Shown: positions 37,085-45,778 of the stretch, piece by piece
How the letters are laid out: each line of letters begins with the position of its first letter
Numbering within the stretch: position 1 is the first letter of the stretch
Source: Chloroherpetonaceae bacterium
Lineage (GTDB): Bacteria > Bacteroidota > Chlorobiia > Chlorobiales > Thermochlorobacteraceae
Assembly: GCA_025055975.1 (NCBI GenBank)
Contig: JANWWM010000025.1
Location: forward strand, 1 to 64,000
Length of the DNA stretch: 64,000 bases
Reading direction: 5' to 3'
Notes under the pieces: model-generated
Seen by the model: the letters and a program-made list of their open reading frames with translations, nothing else
The model's database searches: none
What the model was told of the DNA's origin: nothing
Translations under genes and position numbers: made by a program

Positions 37085-38388
37085 TTCTCGGCGTTGCGTT
37101 CGTCGAGCGCGAAGAGCTCGCGCAGCAGAGCGAGCTTGCTTTCCAAACTCTCGTCGGTCGGCGCGGGCGATTTGAGGCTTTTGATGGGAAGATGCAGAAA
37201 CTTTCCGACGAGCCGATCGGCGAGTTGCTCGAGGCGTTTGTATTCCGCGTCGCTGACTTTGGGTTTGAGCCGCGCCAGCTCCGAGGCTTTGATGGCTTCG
37301 AGTTTTTCTTGCAGGGCGCGAATGGTTGGAGCAAGTTGCAAACTCGCTTGCCATTGCTCAAACGCGATGAGTCCCTCGACGATGATGCGCTCGACCTTTG
37401 GCAGTTCGGCTTTTCGCGCTTCGAGGTTTTTTTGAACGATGCCTTGCAGGTCGTCGATGTCTTTGAGGAAGACGTTGTAGAGCGACGCGGATTTCGGGTC
37501 GATGTTGCGCGGCACGCCCAAGTCCAGAAGGAGCGTCGGAGCGCCGCGTCGCCGCTGCATCGCGCGCTCGATGTCGGCGACGGAAAGAATTTCGCCGATT
37601 GCGCCAACGGCGGCGATGACGATGTCGAACTCGTGCAGGCGTTCTTTGAAATAATCAAAGGTCAGCACGTTGCTCGTGCCGAGTTCGCTGGCGAGGGCTT
37701 CGGCTTTGGCGAGCGTGCGGTTCGTGATGGAAATGCGTCGAGCGTTTTTCTCGATCAAATGTTTGGCGGCAAGCTCGGCGGTTTCGCCCGCGCCGACGAG
37801 CAAGACGTGTTTTTCGGAAAGGTCGGAAAAGATTTTGCGCGCCAGCTCGACGGCGGCGTAACTGACGGAAATCGCGCCTTCGCTGAATCGCGTTTCGCTT
37901 TTGACGCGCTTGGCGACGTTGAAGGCGTCGTGCGCCAATCGGTTGAGAATGGTTTTCGTCGCGCCTGCTTCCGCCGCCAAGCGATAAGCGTCTTTGACTT
38001 GTCCCAAAATTTGCGCCTCGCCCAAAATCATCGAATCCGCCGCGCAAGCGACCGAGAAGAAATGCTTGACCGCCCCGCACGCGAAAGCGCGAAAGAAATG
38101 CTCGCGCCGAACTTCCTTCGTCATCGCTCGCCGCGAAACGAGAAAATCAATGAGATACTCCGCCGTAACTTCGGGGCGTTTCGGCACGGCGTATAGCTCG
38201 GTGCGATTGCACGTGGAAATCAACATCGCTTCCGACAACAGCCCGTCGCAAAGCTCCTCGAGCAAACGTTTGGTTTCCCTTTCGTCGAACGCGAAACGTT
38301 CTCGCAACTCGATTGGGGCGGTTTTGTGCGTGATGCCGACGGCGAGCAATTGCGTCGCTTCGCCTTGAGCGTGATTAGCGCGAATCAT
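37081..38388 (-). CDS. hemA: Glutamyl-tRNA reductase
   Basis: AVGITHKTAPIELRERFAF; ISTCNRTELYAV; LVGAGETAELAAKHL; LDLGVPRNIDP. Confidence 0.95.
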   Translation of the reverse strand: MIRANHAQGEATQLLAVGITHKTAPIELRERFAFDERETKRLLEELCDGLLSEAMLISTCNRTELYAVPKRPEVTAEYLIDFLVSRRAMTKEVRREHFFRAFACGAVKHFFSVACAADSMILGEAQILGQVKDAYRLAAEAGATKTILNRLAHDAFNVAKRVKSETRFSEGAISVSYAAVELARKIFSDLSEKHVLLVGAGETAELAAKHLIEKNARRISITNRTLAKAEALASELGTSNVLTFDYFKERLHEFDIVIAAVGAIGEILSVADIERAMQRRRGAPTLLLDLGVPRNIDPKSASLYNVFLKDIDDLQGIVQKNLEARKAELPKVERIIVEGLIAFEQWQASLQLAPTIRALQEKLEAIKASELARLKPKVSDAEYKRLEQLADRLVGKFLHLPIKSLKSPAPTDESLESKLALLRELFALDERNAEK

Positions 38389-38403
38389 GCTTCTTTGGAT
38401 AAA

Positions 38404-38622
38404 TCAATCGTGAAGCGTTTGCGCGGCGCGCGCTTTAACGCCTAAAATCGCAATGCCGATAAGTTCCTTCGTGCCTTCCTTGTATCTCAAAATCACGCCG
38501 TCGCCAACGTCAAGTCCAACGCCCGCCTGCGGCTCGCCGACGCTGACATACAGCGCGTCCGCTTCCTCGTCGTAGTCCCAGTTCAAATTTTCTCGCTTCA
38601 ACGCGATTTTCAACGCTTCCAT
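38404..38622 (-). CDS. DUF2283 family protein
   Basis: NWDYDEEADALYVSVGEPQAGVGLDVGDGVILRYKEGTKELIGIAILGV. Confidence 0.82.
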   Translation of the reverse strand: MEALKIALKRENLNWDYDEEADALYVSVGEPQAGVGLDVGDGVILRYKEGTKELIGIAILGVKARAAQTLHD

Positions 38623-38887
38623 ATCGTTCTTCTGCGTTTGGAAAGTTTTTCCGCAAAATACGCCGTGATGACAAACCCGTCGTTTTGATTGACCTCGCGG
38701 CATACGACGACCTGATGTTTGTCGCCGCCATCAGCGTTCCGAAATCGCCTTGCTGAATCAAGGTCGGATTGGCGATGGTTTCGACGACTTTTTCTCTTTC
38801 GCCCGTCAATTCGGGATGTCGCTTCGTGACGTGCTCCCAACGCTCGTCGGTCAATCGAATTGGAACGCCGTCGATGGAGCGCGTCAT
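38610..38887 (-). pseudogene. RHPE/PBECR-like small protein (possible toxin partner of DUF2283) interrupted by a -1 frameshift
   Basis: Frame A: MTRSIDGVPIRLTDERWEHVTKRHPELTGEREKVVETIANPTLIQQGDFGTLMA; frame B: DKHQVVVCREVNQNDGFVITAYFAEKLSKRRRTIWKR. They join at ATGGCGGCGACAAACAT (about 38722-38738). Confidence 0.65.
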
Positions 38888-39699
38888 TGCGAATGAAAGC
38901 GCGACGAAAAAAAGTTCAAAACCGTCATCGAAAGAAAAGCGAACAGAAATCCCGAAATGAGCATCACCGCCATTCGCTTGCCGCGCAGCGCGAGTCGATT
39001 GCGAAACAGCAATCCCGCGCCATAAACCGCCCACACGACGATCGTGCCGATGAGTTTGAAATCCACGAGCGAGATGTTCGAGTTCGGAATCCAAATCGCG
39101 CCCGCCACGAAAGCGACCGTGAGAAAAAAGAACCCGAAGAGCACCGCGTTGTAACTCATCTTCTCGAAGAGTTCCAGATTCGGCAAGCGCTCGAACAAAA
39201 TCCCAAATTGATTCGTCTGAATTTGCTTCAAAAGCATCAAATAGAGCAGGCTGTAAACGCCCGCTATCGCCATCGCGCCATAGCCCAACAACGCCGAAAC
39301 CACGTGCAACGCCAAAATCGGATTTTTCAAATTCTCGTTGCTCGGCGGCGCGTCTTCGATGAACCACGACGAAACGAGCTGAAACGTCAGCGCAACCGAA
39401 AGCGCGAAAAAGCCCGTCTCCGTTACGCCCGTCGAGAGTTCAATGAAAACATAGGCGACGAGAAGCGTGAAGGCGATGGTCGACATCAATTGAAAAACCG
39501 ACGCGATGGGAGGGTATCCGCTCTGCGCGACGAGCAGGTGAAGATAGACGAGATGAACGATCGCCGTCAGGAACAAAAGCGGTCGCTTCATCGCCGACGC
39601 CCACTCCATCTTCCAAAAGAAGTCCGCGCCGTATGCCGTCGTCGCGCCAATGTAGGCGAGCGGCGTCGCAAGGGAAAAGATGCGAAGCGTTACGTCCAT
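38884..39699 (-). CDS. CcsA/HemX-like cytochrome c assembly membrane protein
   Basis: Multi-TM; NPILALHVVSALLGYGAMAIAGVYSLLYLMLL and IWIPNSNISLVDFKLIGTIVVWAVYGAGLL resemble the CcmC/CcsA domain. Confidence 0.82.
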   Translation of the reverse strand: MDVTLRIFSLATPLAYIGATTAYGADFFWKMEWASAMKRPLLFLTAIVHLVYLHLLVAQSGYPPIASVFQLMSTIAFTLLVAYVFIELSTGVTETGFFALSVALTFQLVSSWFIEDAPPSNENLKNPILALHVVSALLGYGAMAIAGVYSLLYLMLLKQIQTNQFGILFERLPNLELFEKMSYNAVLFGFFFLTVAFVAGAIWIPNSNISLVDFKLIGTIVVWAVYGAGLLFRNRLALRGKRMAVMLISGFLFAFLSMTVLNFFSSRFHSQ

Positions 39700-39717
39700 T
39701 TCACTACTCCAAGCCGC

Positions 39718-39725
39718 CGAATTTA
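39718..39725 (-). promoter_or_regulatory. Candidate promoter element TAAATTCG
   Basis: About 19 nt upstream of the ccsA-like start; recurrent motif. Confidence 0.25.
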
Positions 39726-39798
39726 CGAAACGAAATCGAAGAAGATTTGCGAAATCGTTGGCTTCTTCGTTCCTTTCGCTTCAAACGATTTTCGAGCG

Positions 39799-40992
39799 AT
39801 GTTTCGATACTTCACCGCAGGCGAATCGCACGGGCGCGCCCTTTGCGCCGTCATTGACGGAATGCCCGCAGGCGTGCCGCTCTCGCCCGACGTCATCGAC
39901 GCGCATCTGGCTCGTCGGCAACAAGGCTACGGACGCGGCAACCGAATGAAAATCGAAGCCGACAAGGTCGACATCTTGAGCGGAGTGCGCTTCGGCAAAA
40001 CCATCGGCTCGCCAATTTCGCTTCTAATCGAAAACCGCGATTGGAAAAATTGGACGGAGAAGATGAGCCAGTTCGAAGACAAATCCGAGTCCGTCAAAAA
40101 AATTCATGTGCCGCGTCCTGGGCATGCCGATTTCGCGGGACGGGTGAAATACGGCTTCGATGACATTCGCCCCGTGATTGAACGCTCGTCGGCGCGAGAG
40201 ACGGCGGCGCGCGTGGCGGCTTGTTCCGTCGCTCGTCAGTTTCTCAAAACGCTCGGCGTGGAAATCGGCTCGTATCTTTCCGCCATCGGTCAAGCCATCG
40301 AGCCTGAACGCGACTCTTACGCCGACCTAATCGCCGAAGGCGCGGAAGCCCTTGCGAAACGCGCCGACGCTTCCCCTACGCGAATGATTCACGAGGAAAC
40401 CGAAGCGAAAGCCATCGCTTTGATTGACGAGGCGAAACGACGCGGCGACACGCTCGGCGGCGTGATTGAAGTCTTTGTTACGGGCTTGCCCATCGGACTT
40501 GGCTCTTACGCGCAACACGACCGCAAACTCGACGCGCAACTTGCCGCCGCCATCGTCTCCATTCAAGCCGTCAAGGGCGTGGAAATCGGAACCGCGTTCC
40601 GAAACGCGACGCGATTCGGCTCGGAAGTCCACGACGAACTCTTTATGGGCGACGACGGCAAGCCCTATCGCAAGACCAATCGCGCCGGCGGCATCGAGGG
40701 CGGAATGACCAACGGCGAATTCGTGCATCTGCGCGTGGCGATGAAGCCCATCTCGACGTTGATGAACCCGCTGCGCTCCGTCAATTTGGACTCGATGCGG
40801 GAAGAACTTTCGCACATTGAGCGTTCCGACGCGTGCGCCGCGCCCGCTTGCGCCATCGTCGCCGAATCCGTCATCGCGCCCGTTTTGATGAACGCCATCT
40901 TGGAAAAATTCGGCGGCGACAGTTTGGACGAAATTCAAGCGCGAATCGCCGACTACGACGCGCGATGCAACAAAGCGCTGGCGAAGCGATAA
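39799..40992 (+). CDS. aroC: Chorismate synthase
   Basis: RYFTAGESHGRALCAVIDGMPAG; RRQQGYGRGNRM; RPGHADFAGRVKYGFDDIRPVIERSSARETAARVAA; GGIEGGMTNG. Confidence 0.97.
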   Translation: MFRYFTAGESHGRALCAVIDGMPAGVPLSPDVIDAHLARRQQGYGRGNRMKIEADKVDILSGVRFGKTIGSPISLLIENRDWKNWTEKMSQFEDKSESVKKIHVPRPGHADFAGRVKYGFDDIRPVIERSSARETAARVAACSVARQFLKTLGVEIGSYLSAIGQAIEPERDSYADLIAEGAEALAKRADASPTRMIHEETEAKAIALIDEAKRRGDTLGGVIEVFVTGLPIGLGSYAQHDRKLDAQLAAAIVSIQAVKGVEIGTAFRNATRFGSEVHDELFMGDDGKPYRKTNRAGGIEGGMTNGEFVHLRVAMKPISTLMNPLRSVNLDSMREELSHIERSDACAAPACAIVAESVIAPVLMNAILEKFGGDSLDEIQARIADYDARCNKALAKR

Positions 40993-41031
40993 TGCGCTCG
41001 CTCGAAAACATAAACTTCAAACGATTCGCTC

Positions 41032-41742
41032 GTGTCCGCCGCGCTCATCGTGTTTTTCAAGGCTCCCGAAGTTGGCAAGGTCAAAACGCGCCTCTTGCCC
41101 GCGCTCTCGCCCGACGACGCGACGCGCCTGTGCGCGTGCTTCATTGAGGACACGTTCGAGAAAGCGTCATCGTTGCCCGTTCAAGTTTTGGGCTTCGTGG
41201 CGGGAACGCTCGACGAAGAATCCGAACTCGCGCGATTCCTGGCGCGAAAAAACGTCCGCCTCGAAAGGCAAGTTGGAAACGACTTGGGCGAGCGCTTGTC
41301 AAACGCTTTTCGCGCCTGTTTCGAGCGTGGCTTTGCGCGCGTTTGCGTCGTTGGAACGGATTCGCCCGATTTGCCGCTTGCCATCGTTGAACGCGCTTTT
41401 GAAACGCTCGCCGATGAACGCCCGACGCTCGTCATCGCGGGCGCAAGCGACGGCGGCTACGTGCTACTCGGAATGAATCGCTATTTTCCCGAAGCGTTCC
41501 AAAACGTGCCATATAGTTCGAGCCAGACCTACGAGGCGACTCTCGCGCAACTTCGCGCGACGTGCGCCAACGTCGTCGAGCTCGAAACGTGGCACGACAT
41601 CGACGAGCCGCAAGACCTTGAACGCCTCTTGAACTCGCCGTTTCCGAACGTCGCCCCAAAGTCGATCGACTTTTTGAAGCGGCTCTCAATGTCGGGGCGA
41701 ATCGGCGCGAGCGAATCAACCAAACGTGTTCAAAACCAATGA
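41032..41742 (+). CDS. TIGR04282/DUF2064-type glycosyltransferase-like protein
   Basis: LIVFFKAPEVGKVKTRLLPAL; VCVVGTDSPDLP; ASDGGYVLLGM. Confidence 0.85.
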   Translation: MSAALIVFFKAPEVGKVKTRLLPALSPDDATRLCACFIEDTFEKASSLPVQVLGFVAGTLDEESELARFLARKNVRLERQVGNDLGERLSNAFRACFERGFARVCVVGTDSPDLPLAIVERAFETLADERPTLVIAGASDGGYVLLGMNRYFPEAFQNVPYSSSQTYEATLAQLRATCANVVELETWHDIDEPQDLERLLNSPFPNVAPKSIDFLKRLSMSGRIGASESTKRVQNQ

Positions 41743-42209
41743 CCCACGAAGCCTTGATGCGCGAGGCGATTCGGTTGTCGCGTCAAAACGTGGCGAGCGG
41801 CGAGGGCGGACCTTTCGCCGCCATCGTCGCCCGAAACGGAGAGATTCTCGCCGTTGGAACCAATCAAGTAACGTCGCTCAACGACCCAACCGCGCACGCC
41901 GAAATCGTCGCCATTCGCAACGCTTGTCGGATTCTCAATGCGTTTGAGCTGAAAGGGTGCGACCTTTACGCGACCTGCGAGCCGTGCCCAATGTGCCTTG
42001 GCGCGATTTATTGGGCGCGCCTCGACCGCGTCTTTTTCGCCAACACGCGCCACGACGCGGCGAGCATCGGTTTCGACGACGCTTTCATCTACGACGAAAT
42101 TTCGCTCGCTGTCTCGGCGCGAAAAATTCCGATGACCTCGCTCCTGCGCGACGAAGCCCTTGCCGCCTTCCGCGATTGGCAACGTTCAACCACGAAAAAG
42201 CCCTATTGA
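41739..42209 (+). CDS. Nucleoside/guanine deaminase (CDA fold)
   Basis: TAHAEIVAIRNAC and ATCEPCPMCLGAIYWARLDRVFFA zinc motifs; C-term FRDWQRSTTKKPY guanine deaminase-like. Confidence 0.88.
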   Translation: MTHEALMREAIRLSRQNVASGEGGPFAAIVARNGEILAVGTNQVTSLNDPTAHAEIVAIRNACRILNAFELKGCDLYATCEPCPMCLGAIYWARLDRVFFANTRHDAASIGFDDAFIYDEISLAVSARKIPMTSLLRDEALAAFRDWQRSTTKKPY

Positions 42210-42844
42210 TGAGCCACGTCGCTCTCGTTTTAGCCACGCGCAACCGCGACAAAATCAAGGAAATCGAGCGCGCTTTGCGAGAATTGCCAAGCGTTCAATT
42301 GCTCTCGCTCGACGATTTGCCCGACATGCCCGACGTGGAAGAGGACGCGCCAACCCTCGAAGGAAACGCGCTCAAAAAGGCGCGCGAGGTTCGTCGCTTC
42401 GCCGCGTCGCGTTTTCCGCAAGCGCTGGCGCTCGCCGACGACACGGGGCTTGAAGTCGAGGCGCTCGGCGGCGCGCCCGGCGTTTATTCGGCGCGCTACG
42501 CGCAATCGGAACTCGGACGAAAACCCACCTACGCCGAAAACGTCGCCAAACTTCTGCGCAACCTGCGCGGCGAAACCAACCGAAAAGCAAGATTCCGAAC
42601 CGTCATCGCGCTGGTCGGACGCTGGAACGATTCCGACATCGAGACCGTCTTCGAAGGCGTCGCGGAAGGCGAGATTCTCGCCGAACCGCGCGGCGAGGGC
42701 GGATTCGGATACGACCCCGTCTTCTTCTCGCTTGAAGCGAAAAAAACGTTCGCCGAACTCTCGCTCGACGAAAAAAACGCCATCAGTCATCGCGGAAAAG
42801 CCTTGAAAGCCGTCGCCGCGTTTCTGCGACGACTCTGCGCCTAA
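42209..42844 (+). CDS. rdgB: XTP/dITP diphosphatase
   Basis: LATRNRDKIKEIERAL; LEGNALKKARE; ADDTGLEVEALGGAPGVYSARYA; GFGYDPVF; SHRGKALK. Confidence 0.95.
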   Translation: MSHVALVLATRNRDKIKEIERALRELPSVQLLSLDDLPDMPDVEEDAPTLEGNALKKAREVRRFAASRFPQALALADDTGLEVEALGGAPGVYSARYAQSELGRKPTYAENVAKLLRNLRGETNRKARFRTVIALVGRWNDSDIETVFEGVAEGEILAEPRGEGGFGYDPVFFSLEAKKTFAELSLDEKNAISHRGKALKAVAAFLRRLCA

Positions 42845-42889
42845 CGCAACGCCTTCCCCTCTCGCGCGAGCAGGGAACGAGAGGACGAT

Positions 42890-43015
42890 GCAATCAGCAA
42901 TCCGAAATTCGCGCTCGCGGATTCCTCGCTTTCGCTCGGAATGACAGGGAGAAGGCGCGAGCAAAGAAGAGGCGAGGCGGATTTGATGTCATTCTGAACG
43001 GAGCGAAGAATCCAT
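42890..43015. repeat. Dispersed intergenic repeat, copy C (inverted relative to A and B)
   Basis: AATCCGAAATTCGCGCTCGCGGATTCCTCGCTTTCGCTCGGAATGAC and GTCATTCTGAACGGAGCGAAGAATCCAT. Confidence 0.6.
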
Positions 43016-43075
43016 TTTCAGAGAATCGAGGCGCGAGGGGCGATTCGCAGTTCCCCCGAATATCGCGGAAATGCT

Positions 43076-43083
43076 TACATTTG
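43076..43083 (+). promoter_or_regulatory. Candidate promoter element TACATTTG
   Basis: Exact TAnnTTTG match; 31 nt upstream of the ATG at 43115. Confidence 0.35.
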
Positions 43084-43114
43084 CGCCGCAACTTACGCAA
43101 CCTCTTCACTGGCG

Positions 43115-44011
43115 ATGAGCGAAGCCATCGATGCGCTGGCGTTTGCCAAACAAGAACTCCTCGATTACGCGGAAAACGAAGCGGAATACAAAGCCACGCT
43201 AAGCCGTCTCGATGCCCGACAACTCAAAGAGATTCAAAAAGACTATTGGAATTTCTTGATTGAGGAGTCGCAGAAAGCAAAAACGCCGATTTCGCGCGGC
43301 GACATTCTCTCGCGTTTGGAGCCAACGGCGAAGTATCAGCGCCGAGCGCGTTGCAAAGAACCCGAAGGCTATTGCACCATCTCGATGTGCGTGCGCATCA
43401 ACCCAAGATGCGCCATCACGCGCATTTCCGAAATCATGCTGGCGATTCGTCCGCTCGTCGTTCAGTTGCTTTCGGAGCGACCCGAACTTCGAACCTACTT
43501 CAAGCCTGCTGAAAGCGACGCGACAAAAGAGCCGCAAACGCTCGGCGAACGTCAACTCGGAGCCGCAAAAGAAATCGCCCCCGAAGAAGAGGCGCGACCG
43601 CGACGCGAGCGCGTCCCCGAATTCATCTCCGAAGAAACCAAACAAGCGTTTCAAAAATACAAAGAGGCGCTCTGGCGAATGGTCGAAGGCGAAGGTCTCG
43701 AACACGCCATCTTGATGAGCGAAGGCGGCACGATTCTCGTTCGCGCTTCCTTAAAGCCGCAAGAGTTGGAAAGGCTTTCCGCCGTCGTCAGCGACGAGAT
43801 TTTCGCCGCAACCGAACAAGGCGAAGCGGCGGGGCTAAACCGCTTGCTGACGGTGACGAAAGAATACGACGATGGCGTGGTGGCGATTCGCTCAATCGGC
43901 GAAAAACTGTATCTTGTCGGCGTTTCGCGCATCGTCTTGCCCGGCAAAATTCACAGCCTCATCGTGAGACTCGGCGACGAAATCTCAAAGGAAATCTCAA
44001 AAACCAACTAA
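43115..44011 (+). CDS. Hypothetical protein with four-cysteine cluster and roadblock/LC7-like C-terminal half
   Basis: RARCKEPEGYCTISMCVRINPRCAIT (C-X6-C-X4-C-X6-C); C-term GLEHAILMSEGGTILVRAS...YLVGVSRIVLPGKIHSLIVRLGDEI. Confidence 0.65.
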   Translation: MSEAIDALAFAKQELLDYAENEAEYKATLSRLDARQLKEIQKDYWNFLIEESQKAKTPISRGDILSRLEPTAKYQRRARCKEPEGYCTISMCVRINPRCAITRISEIMLAIRPLVVQLLSERPELRTYFKPAESDATKEPQTLGERQLGAAKEIAPEEEARPRRERVPEFISEETKQAFQKYKEALWRMVEGEGLEHAILMSEGGTILVRASLKPQELERLSAVVSDEIFAATEQGEAAGLNRLLTVTKEYDDGVVAIRSIGEKLYLVGVSRIVLPGKIHSLIVRLGDEISKEISKTN

Positions 44012-44020
44012 CCACCACCG

Positions 44021-44356
44021 ATGAAATACGGCGAATCCGAAAAAGGCGGCGTTGCGATTCTTCATCTCAAAGGCGATTTGCTTGGCGGACCCGACATCGC
44101 CGAGTTCAAAAACAAAATCAAGTCGCTGCTCGATGCGGGAAAAAAGAACATTCTAATCGATATGGCGGACGTAACCTACGTCAATTCGTCGGGAATCGGA
44201 ATGCTGATTGCGGGCATGACGAGCGTCGCGCAAGCGGGCGGAAAGTTCAAGATTTGCAACGTCGAGAAAAACATCAAAAACGTGTTCGTCATCACCAACC
44301 TCATCAGAGTGTTCGAGACGTTCAACAGCATCGATGAAGCCATCGCGAGTTTTTGA
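44021..44356 (+). CDS. STAS-domain anti-sigma factor antagonist-like protein
   Basis: VAILHLKGDLLGGPDIAEFKNKI; NILIDMADVTYVNSSGIGMLIAGM. Confidence 0.92.
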   Translation: MKYGESEKGGVAILHLKGDLLGGPDIAEFKNKIKSLLDAGKKNILIDMADVTYVNSSGIGMLIAGMTSVAQAGGKFKICNVEKNIKNVFVITNLIRVFETFNSIDEAIASF

Positions 44357-44379
44357 TTCGCCAAAGAGAGTTTCAACCG

Positions 44380-44401
44380 AAGGGCGCGCGTTGCGCCCTT
44401 T
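44380..44401 (+). terminator. Intrinsic terminator after the STAS gene
   Basis: AAGGGCGC-GCGTT-GCGCCCTTT hairpin. Confidence 0.7.
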
Positions 44402-44447
44402 CGCGTCCATAGAGCGAGCATTTTTCTCAACCTAAACTTTTACCGCA

Positions 44448-45755
44448 TTGACGCACGCCATCAAAACCCTGAGCGCGACGGAGCAAGAACTCGCGCTGAC
44501 GCTCGAACCGTCGGAATACCAACCGAAACTTGACGAAAGCTACAAAGCCGCCCAAGCCAATCTGCAAATCAAAGGATTTCGAAAGGGCAAAGTCCCGATG
44601 GAAATGGTCAAACGCCTCGTCGGGAAAGAAATCGAATCCGACGCGGTCGAAGCGTTGGCGAGCGATATGTTCTCGAAAATCGTCGCCGAAAAAAAATTGA
44701 AGCTCGTCGGGCGCGCGCGAATCCGACGCTTCGAGTTCAACCCCGACAAAACGTTGAACGTCTACTTGGTCTATGAAGTCCAGCCCGATTTTGAGCTGAA
44801 GCCCTTTGCCGACTACTCGTTCAAGAAAGCCGAATACGAAATTCGCGCCGAAGACGTGGAGCGAGAAGTGAAAGCGATGCTGGAAGAACAAGGCGTTTGG
44901 GTCAGCAAGGATGGCGAAGCGACCGAGGAAGATATGGTCATCGCCGACTCGCAACAGTTGGACTCGTCGGGAACGCCCATCATCGGAAAGCGATTCGAAA
45001 ATCAAGAGTTCTTGATTCGAATGATTCGCAAAGAATCGCCGCTGCGCGCCGCTCTAATCGGAGCGAAATCGGGCGACGAGCGCGTCGTCGAAATCGAAGC
45101 CCGCGACGAGAAGGGACGCGGCGAGACGCGCAAATACAAACTCTTCGTCAAGGAAGTCAAACGTCTCGACCTGCCTGAACTGACCGACGAACTTGCCAAG
45201 GAAATCACGCAAGGTCGAGCGCAAACCGCCGCCGAACTCCGCGCCAGCATCGAAAACGCCCTAAAAGAACGCTACGCCCAAAAAGCCGAAGAGGATTTGC
45301 TCGAAGAAATCGCCAAAAAATTCGTCGAAGACAATCCCATCGAAGCTCCCAGCGCGATGATTCGCTCGTTTGAAGATATGCTCATCGAGAACGCCGCTCG
45401 GCGACTTGGCGGCAAATTTCCGAAAGGCTTCGACGCGCAAGCCTTCCGCCGCCAAATCAGTCCCAACGCCAAACGCCAAGCGCAATGGACGCTCATTCGT
45501 TACAAGCTTGCCGAAATGGCGGGAATTCGCATCGATGAAAACGCCGTCCGAGAACTCGCCGAAGCCGACGCGAAAGAGATGGGATTGGAAAACGCCGACC
45601 AAGTCTTGCAAGCCTATCTCAAAGAGGAAATGCAATCCTACGTCGTCGATCGAATCTTGCGCGAAAAGGTCTTCGCCTATCTCAAATCAAACTTGAAAAT
45701 CACGACCGAGCCGAAGCGCATTTCCGACGAGCCGATAGGCGAAGAGTCGATGTGA
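44448..45755 (+). CDS. tig: Trigger factor (TTG start)
   Basis: IKGFRKGKVPMEMVKRLVGKEI N-terminal ribosome-binding motif; SurA-like C-terminal domain. Confidence 0.92.
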   Translation: MTHAIKTLSATEQELALTLEPSEYQPKLDESYKAAQANLQIKGFRKGKVPMEMVKRLVGKEIESDAVEALASDMFSKIVAEKKLKLVGRARIRRFEFNPDKTLNVYLVYEVQPDFELKPFADYSFKKAEYEIRAEDVEREVKAMLEEQGVWVSKDGEATEEDMVIADSQQLDSSGTPIIGKRFENQEFLIRMIRKESPLRAALIGAKSGDERVVEIEARDEKGRGETRKYKLFVKEVKRLDLPELTDELAKEITQGRAQTAAELRASIENALKERYAQKAEEDLLEEIAKKFVEDNPIEAPSAMIRSFEDMLIENAARRLGGKFPKGFDAQAFRRQISPNAKRQAQWTLIRYKLAEMAGIRIDENAVRELAEADAKEMGLENADQVLQAYLKEEMQSYVVDRILREKVFAYLKSNLKITTEPKRISDEPIGEESM

Positions 45756-45778
45756 GGTTCGACGAGAGCGCGCCGCGT

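Noticed and set aside
38860-39798. N-terminal extension of the aroC ORF
   Set aside because: Overlaps the ccsA-like gene in antisense; aroC homology begins at the ATG at 39799.
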